Below the pieces are notes generated by a model that worked only from the letters and a program-made list of their open reading frames with translations, was not told the DNA's origin and searched no databases. Source: Alphaproteobacteria bacterium (lineage in GTDB: Bacteria > Pseudomonadota > Alphaproteobacteria > Reyranellales > Reyranellaceae). Taken from it: DNA of 64,000 nt. How positions within the stretch are numbered: the first letter of the stretch is position 1; each line of letters opens with the position of its first letter. Location of the stretch: contig VGCH01000015.1 in assembly GCA_016870115.1 (NCBI GenBank), positions 1-64,000 on the forward strand, in the 5' to 3' direction. The translations under genes were made by a program, and so were the position numbers. Shown here piece after piece: positions 60,220-64,000 of the stretch.

Positions 60220-62043
60220 ATGTGCGGCATCATCGGAATCATCGGCAAGAAGCCGGTCGCGCCCCTGCTGGTCGACGCGCTGAAGCGGCTGGAGTATCGC
60301 GGCTACGATTCGGCGGGCGTCGCCACGCTGGTGAACGGCCATATCGAACGACGCCGCGCCGAAGGCAAGCTCGTCAACCTCGAGGCGCGGCTCGCTGAGG
60401 CGCCGCTCGCGGGGACGATTGGCATCGGCCATACCCGCTGGGCCACTCATGGCAAGCCGTCGGAACGCAACGCGCATCCCATCGCCACTGATCGCGTCGC
60501 AATCGTCCACAACGGCATCATCGAGAACTTCCAGGAGCTGAAGGACGAACTAGTCGCGGAGGGCCGTCGCTTCGAGAGCGACACCGACACCGAGATCGTG
60601 GCGCAGCTGCTCACCTCCTGCCTCGAACGCCAGATGACGCCCGAGCAGGCGATGGAAACGGCGATGGGCCGCCTGCGTGGCGCGTTTGCGCTCGCCGTGC
60701 TGCTGTCGGGTCGGCACGACCTGCTGATGGGCGCGCGGCGGGGCAGTTCGCTGGCCGTCGGCTATGGCGACGGTGAGATGTATCTCGGCACCGATGCGCT
60801 GGCGCTGGCGCCGTTCACCCGCCGAGTCGCCTATCTCGAGGACGAGGACTGGGTGGTGCTGAAGGCCGACGGCGCCACGGTGCGCCAGGGTCGTACCACG
60901 GTCGTGCGCCCGGTGAAGGAGAGCGGCGTCAGCGGCGCCATGATCGGCAAGGGCAATCATCGCCACTTCATGCTGAAGGAAATCTACGAACAGCCGGCGG
61001 TGATCGGCGACACGCTGGGCGTCTATGTCGATCCCGCGACACGCGGCGTGCGGCTGCCCGCGTTGCCGTTCGACTGGTCGAAAGTGAGCCGCCTCACCAT
61101 TACCGCCTGCGGCACGGCCTACTACGCCGGCATGGTCGGCAAGTACTGGTTCGAGCGCTTTGCGCGCCTGCCGGTGGAGGTCGAGCTGGCGTCCGAACTG
61201 CGCTATCGCGAGCCGCCGCTGCCCGAGGGCGGCGTCTTCATTGCGGTCTCTCAGAGTGGCGAGACCGCCGACACGCTGGCGGCCATTCGCTATGCCAAGG
61301 CGCAGGGCCAGAAGATCCTCGCCGTCGTCAATGTGCCCGAGAGTGCGATCGCGCGCGAAGCCGACACCGTGCTGCCGACGCTGGCGGGACCCGAGATCAG
61401 CGTGTGCTCAACGAAAGCCACGACAGCCCAACTCACGGTGCTGTTGTGCGCGGCGCTGGCGGCGGGACGTCAGCGCGGGACCCTGTCAGCGGCCGAGGAG
61501 GCGCGGCTCGCGCAGGCGCTGATCGAACTGCCTTCGCGCATCAATGAGGCGCTGAACCTTGAGGACGACTACCGTGCGATCTCCGAGCGGGTGCTCGCCG
61601 AAGCGCGCGATGTTCTGTTCATCGGGCGCGGCGCCTTCTACCCGGTGGCGTTGGAAGGCGCGCTGAAGCTGAAGGAGATCTCCTATATCCACGCCGAAGG
61701 CTATGCCGGCGGCGAGATGAAGCACGGACCGATCGCGCTGATCGACGAGGATGTGCTGGTGATCGTGGTGGCGCCGACCGATCCCCTGTTCGACAAGATC
61801 GCATCCAACTTCGAGCAGGTGCGCGCGCGCGGTGGCAAGCTTGTGCTTCTGTCCGACGCGACGGGCACGGCGCGGCTCGGCGGAGTCGCCGCGGCGACGC
61901 TATCTCTACCGGAGGTGGACCCGGCGGTGGCGCCGATCCTGCACATCGTGCCGGTGCAATTGCTCGCCTATTGGACGGCGGTCGCCAAGGGCACCGACGT
62001 CGACCAGCCGCGCAATCTCGCCAAGAGCGTCACCGTCGAATAA
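60220..62043 (+). CDS. glmS: Glutamine--fructose-6-phosphate aminotransferase (isomerizing)
   Basis: A 607-residue two-domain enzyme that makes glucosamine-6-phosphate. The N-terminal glutaminase starts MCGIIGIIG with Cys2 as the nucleophile; GIGHTRWATHGKPSERNAHP near 68 and HNGIIENF near 92 complete the site. Two SIS sugar-isomerase domains follow (about 285-420 and 455-595), with ACGTAYYAGMVGKYW, SQSGETADT, STKATTAQL and the C-terminal AKSVTVE. Length and ends match GlmS exactly. It follows glmU by 19 bases. No glmS ribozyme is expected or seen. Confidence 0.97.
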   Translation: MCGIIGIIGKKPVAPLLVDALKRLEYRGYDSAGVATLVNGHIERRRAEGKLVNLEARLAEAPLAGTIGIGHTRWATHGKPSERNAHPIATDRVAIVHNGIIENFQELKDELVAEGRRFESDTDTEIVAQLLTSCLERQMTPEQAMETAMGRLRGAFALAVLLSGRHDLLMGARRGSSLAVGYGDGEMYLGTDALALAPFTRRVAYLEDEDWVVLKADGATVRQGRTTVVRPVKESGVSGAMIGKGNHRHFMLKEIYEQPAVIGDTLGVYVDPATRGVRLPALPFDWSKVSRLTITACGTAYYAGMVGKYWFERFARLPVEVELASELRYREPPLPEGGVFIAVSQSGETADTLAAIRYAKAQGQKILAVVNVPESAIAREADTVLPTLAGPEISVCSTKATTAQLTVLLCAALAAGRQRGTLSAAEEARLAQALIELPSRINEALNLEDDYRAISERVLAEARDVLFIGRGAFYPVALEGALKLKEISYIHAEGYAGGEMKHGPIALIDEDVLVIVVAPTDPLFDKIASNFEQVRARGGKLVLLSDATGTARLGGVAAATLSLPEVDPAVAPILHIVPVQLLAYWTAVAKGTDVDQPRNLAKSVTVE

Positions 62044-62061
62044 CGACGGTGCGGTTCTTGC

Positions 62062-63078
62062 TCAGCGCATCTGCTGCGGTAGCCCGGGCGCGGGACCCGT
62101 CGGCTGCGGCGCGGGTTGCGGCGGGCGCTGCTGGCCGGCCGGCGCCGGGGCAGGGCGGGGCGGCTGTTGCTGCTGCTGGAAGCGCGTGAAGCGCTCGCGC
62201 ACGCGGGTCGACTCGGCCTCCTGCGCCTTCTTGAACTCTTCCTCGTTCAGGAAGCGGTCCTTGTTCAGATCCATCTCGCCGAACAGTTTGGCGCCGTAGG
62301 CGGTGAGCTCGGTGCGGTCGAGCATGCCATCCTTGTTGGCGTCGATTTCCTGGAACTTGCCGATCGCGAGCTGGCGGCGGAACTCGAAGGGCGGCAGACC
62401 CTGCTGCTGGGTCTGCGGGCCGTCGGGCGGGCCGGCCATCGCCAGATACTCCTGCTGGCTGACGCGGCCGTCGCCGTTCTTGTCGAGCTGGTCGGCGCCG
62501 CGCAGCTGCATGTCGATGAACTCGGCGAGCGTCATCATCCCCTGGCGACGGCGCTGCTCCTGCTGCTGGCGGATCGCGTCCTGCTCGCGCAGCTGGCGCT
62601 GCACTACCAGCCGCACTTCGGCCTCGCTCGCTTTGTTATCGCGATTGGCGTCGAAAAGGTTGAACTCGGCGTGGACCAGCGCTTCAGCTTCGCCGCGATC
62701 GACGAAATTGTCGCCGTTGGTGTCGAGCTGGCGGAACTGCTCGCGGGCCCGGGCGCGGCGCTCCTCAAGCGGGGGCAGGCCCTGCGTGTCGCCGACGAAG
62801 GGCGGCTCGGCCACCTTCACGAACTCGTCGACCGAGAGCTTGTTGTCCTTGTTCGCGTCCAGCTGCTCGAACGTCTTCATGCGGTACTTCACGAACTCCT
62901 CGCGCGTCACCTCGCCCTTCTTGGCCGGATCGATTTCGCGGAACCACGTGGGCAGAGGGACCGCCTGAGCCGCTGGCGCGGCTTGTGGCGCGGCGGGCGC
63001 CGCAGCCGGCGGCGTCTGGGCGAAGGCCAGACCGGGGGCGAGGACGGCGACGGCGAGGAGGAGGGCTGAACGGTTCAT
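62062..63078 (-). CDS. Exported multi-EF-hand calcium-binding-like protein
   Basis: A 338-residue protein with a Sec signal (NRSALLLAVAVLAPGLAFAQ, cleavage about 21), a Pro/Ala-rich spacer, then about seven EF-hand-type loops through residue 290: DPAKKGEVTREEF, DANKDNKLSVDEF, DTNGDNFVDRGEA, DANRDNKASEAEV, DKNGDGRVSQQEY, DANKDGMLDRTEL and DLNKDRFLNEEEF. The first is degenerate. A Gln-rich then Pro/Gln-rich tail follows. It should be periplasmic or extracellular and bind Ca2+. Glutamine-rich helices (REQDAIRQQQEQRRRQ) link the two EF-hand groups. It is convergent with glmS. No partner gene reveals its role. Confidence 0.85.
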   Translation of the reverse strand: MNRSALLLAVAVLAPGLAFAQTPPAAAPAAPQAAPAAQAVPLPTWFREIDPAKKGEVTREEFVKYRMKTFEQLDANKDNKLSVDEFVKVAEPPFVGDTQGLPPLEERRARAREQFRQLDTNGDNFVDRGEAEALVHAEFNLFDANRDNKASEAEVRLVVQRQLREQDAIRQQQEQRRRQGMMTLAEFIDMQLRGADQLDKNGDGRVSQQEYLAMAGPPDGPQTQQQGLPPFEFRRQLAIGKFQEIDANKDGMLDRTELTAYGAKLFGEMDLNKDRFLNEEEFKKAQEAESTRVRERFTRFQQQQQPPRPAPAPAGQQRPPQPAPQPTGPAPGLPQQMR

Positions 63079-63331
63079 GGGCCGGGATATGCTCGAGGCG
63101 GAAAGGGTTTTTCGTATCGGCGCCGGACGGCGGCCTGTCAACGCCGTCGGCCCGCCCCAGCGTATCGCAGGGGATCGAGCCGGAATGATGGCAAGGCTTG
63201 CGCGGCTGTGGCGGATCGGCCATCGTGCGTCCAACCACGGTCGCAACAAGACGGCCAACTGATTGGGAGGAAAGGCAAATTCCGCGCAGCGGGTGTCCCC
63301 CGGGACAGCCGCGCCGGCGCCGCAGCACAGC

Positions 63332-64000
63332 ATGACAGCTTCCGCAGCTCCGCTTCTCAGCGTCCGCGAGGTGTCCGTCCGGTTCGGTGGCATCGTCGCG
63401 CTGGATGGCGTCACCTTCGATGTCTTTCCCGGCCAGATTGCCGGTCTGATCGGCCCCAATGGCGCCGGCAAGACCACGCTCTTCAATTGCCTGAGCCGGC
63501 TCTACACACCAAACTCCGGCGACGTGCTGTTCGAGGGCAAGTCGATCCTCGCCCGCCCGCGCCACGACATCCCGCACATCGGCATCGGCCGCACGTTCCA
63601 GAACGTCGCGCTGTTCGACAACATGACCGTGCTCGACAACGTCAAGGTCGGCTACCACAGCCGTGGGTCGACGAACTTCTTCGACAACGCCCTGCGGCTG
63701 GCCAAGGTCGCCACCGAGGAGGCTGCGGTCGAGCAGCGGGCGCAGGAGCTGATCGGGTTCATGGATCTCATGCCCTTCACGGGCGCGCTGGCCGGCGGCC
63801 TGCCGTTCCCGATCCGCAAGCGCGTCGAGCTTGCGCGGGCGCTGGCCTCGCGGCCCAAGCTGCTCCTGCTCGACGAGCCCGCGGCCGGGCTGAACCACGA
63901 TGAGATCGAAACGCTGAAGGATCAGATCCGCCGCGTCCGCGACACCCAGAACGTCACCGTGCTGCTTGTCGAGCATCACATGAGCCTGGTGATGTCGGTG
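63332..64000 (+). CDS. livG: Branched-chain amino acid ABC transporter ATP-binding protein, LivG-like (partial)
   Basis: The first 223 codons of a LivG-type ATPase run off the window edge with no stop. Walker A is GLIGPNGAGKTTLFNCL (about 38-54). The Q-loop is GRTFQNVALFDNMTVLDNV, and the signature is the variant LAGGLPFPIRKRVELARALA, with LPF in place of SYGQ, as in some LivG subgroups. Walker B is LLLLDEPAAGLNHDE and the switch region is LLVEHHMSLV. The gap before it (63079-63331) is 253 bp; GGGAGGAAAGG at 63266-63276 is too far from this ATG, so an upstream in-frame TTG/GTG start is possible. The rest of the Liv operon should lie downstream. Confidence 0.9.
   Translation, partial: MTASAAPLLSVREVSVRFGGIVALDGVTFDVFPGQIAGLIGPNGAGKTTLFNCLSRLYTPNSGDVLFEGKSILARPRHDIPHIGIGRTFQNVALFDNMTVLDNVKVGYHSRGSTNFFDNALRLAKVATEEAAVEQRAQELIGFMDLMPFTGALAGGLPFPIRKRVELARALASRPKLLLLDEPAAGLNHDEIETLKDQIRRVRDTQNVTVLLVEHHMSLVMSV

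Noticed and set aside
63185-63262. A 25-codon small open frame (MMARLARLWRIGHRASN-type) upstream of livG, followed by GGGAGGAAAGG
   Set aside because: There is no ribosome-binding site for it. The strong purine run lies after it and is badly spaced for the livG ATG. It may hint at an upstream livG start rather than a leader peptide.
63294-63307. TGTCCC-CC-GGGACA dyad before livG
   Set aside because: It is a short dyad in a GC-rich stretch with no supporting promoter or regulator, so it is too weak to list as an operator.

Overview
This is a 64 kb stretch of a high-GC bacterial chromosome. Coding density is very high, GTG and TTG starts are common, and many genes overlap by 4 bases (ATGA/GTGA). 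The gene families (TRAP and Bug-type solute-binding proteins, the phnW-phnA-phnY phosphonate route, paired dimethylglycine-dehydrogenase-like flavoenzymes, a ChrR-type anti-sigma factor, a Rieske demethylase) suggest a metabolically versatile soil or water alphaproteobacterium. The genus cannot be fixed from the sequence alone. I see no rRNA, CRISPR array, transposase or phage gene. There is one tRNA, tRNA-Val(CAC).

Layout. (1) 1-10.4 kb is a cell-surface glycan locus. It holds the end of a Wzt-like ABC ATPase, a ceramide-glucosyltransferase-like enzyme, a STAS protein, a second putative glycosyltransferase on the opposite strand, a Wza-type outer-membrane export lipoprotein, a complete DevB-DevC-DevA-like exporter and two tandem processive GT2 synthases. 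A convergent manC-type GDP-mannose gene (10.5-11.9 kb) could supply the sugar donor. (2) 11.9-14.8 kb carries a KstD-like flavoprotein and a cyclic-nucleotide-gated K+ channel on the minus strand. (3) 14.9-26.6 kb is an eight-gene plus-strand operon: hydantoinase A and B, a TRAP transporter (P, Q, M), a glutamine-synthetase-family ligase, an iron alcohol dehydrogenase and a dimethylglycine/sarcosine-dehydrogenase-like enzyme. It looks like uptake, ring opening and demethylation of an N-containing compound. (4) 26.6-33.2 kb deals with phosphorus: an Na/Pi cotransporter-like protein, a LysR regulator and the divergent phnW-phnA-phnY operon, which takes 2-aminoethylphosphonate (AEP) to acetate plus phosphate. 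(5) 33.2-41.8 kb has two PEP-mutase-superfamily proteins, a Bug-type binding protein, a Baeyer-Villiger-type monooxygenase and, on the minus strand, a Rieske oxygenase, a DMGDH-like enzyme and a hydratase. (6) 42.0-45.9 kb is a predicted AEP ABC importer (phnS2-T2-U2).

(7) 45.9-57.7 kb is a long plus-strand run: a YghU-type GST, a quinone oxidoreductase, a FOXRED1-like oxidase, a class III aminotransferase, a ureohydrolase, an M20 hydrolase, an ECF sigma factor with its ChrR-like partner, an AhpD-like protein, an MlrC-family metallopeptidase and a kappa-GST-like isomerase. A minus-strand hydratase follows. (8) 58-64 kb is housekeeping: tRNA-Val, gph, glmU, glmS, a multi-EF-hand exported protein and the start of a LivG ATPase cut by the window edge.

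The observations I rate highest are: a 41-nt hairpin that buries the Shine-Dalgarno of the AhpD-like gene just after the sigma/anti-sigma pair; a ChrR homologue whose zinc-site cysteines are gone; a Wza lipoprotein next to a DevBCA pump and two GT2 synthases; and an AEP importer divergent from a demethylase pair near an AEP-degrading operon, which raises the possibility of N-methylated aminophosphonate use. The first 80 bases form a perfect palindrome that breaks a gene and is probably a contig-end artefact.
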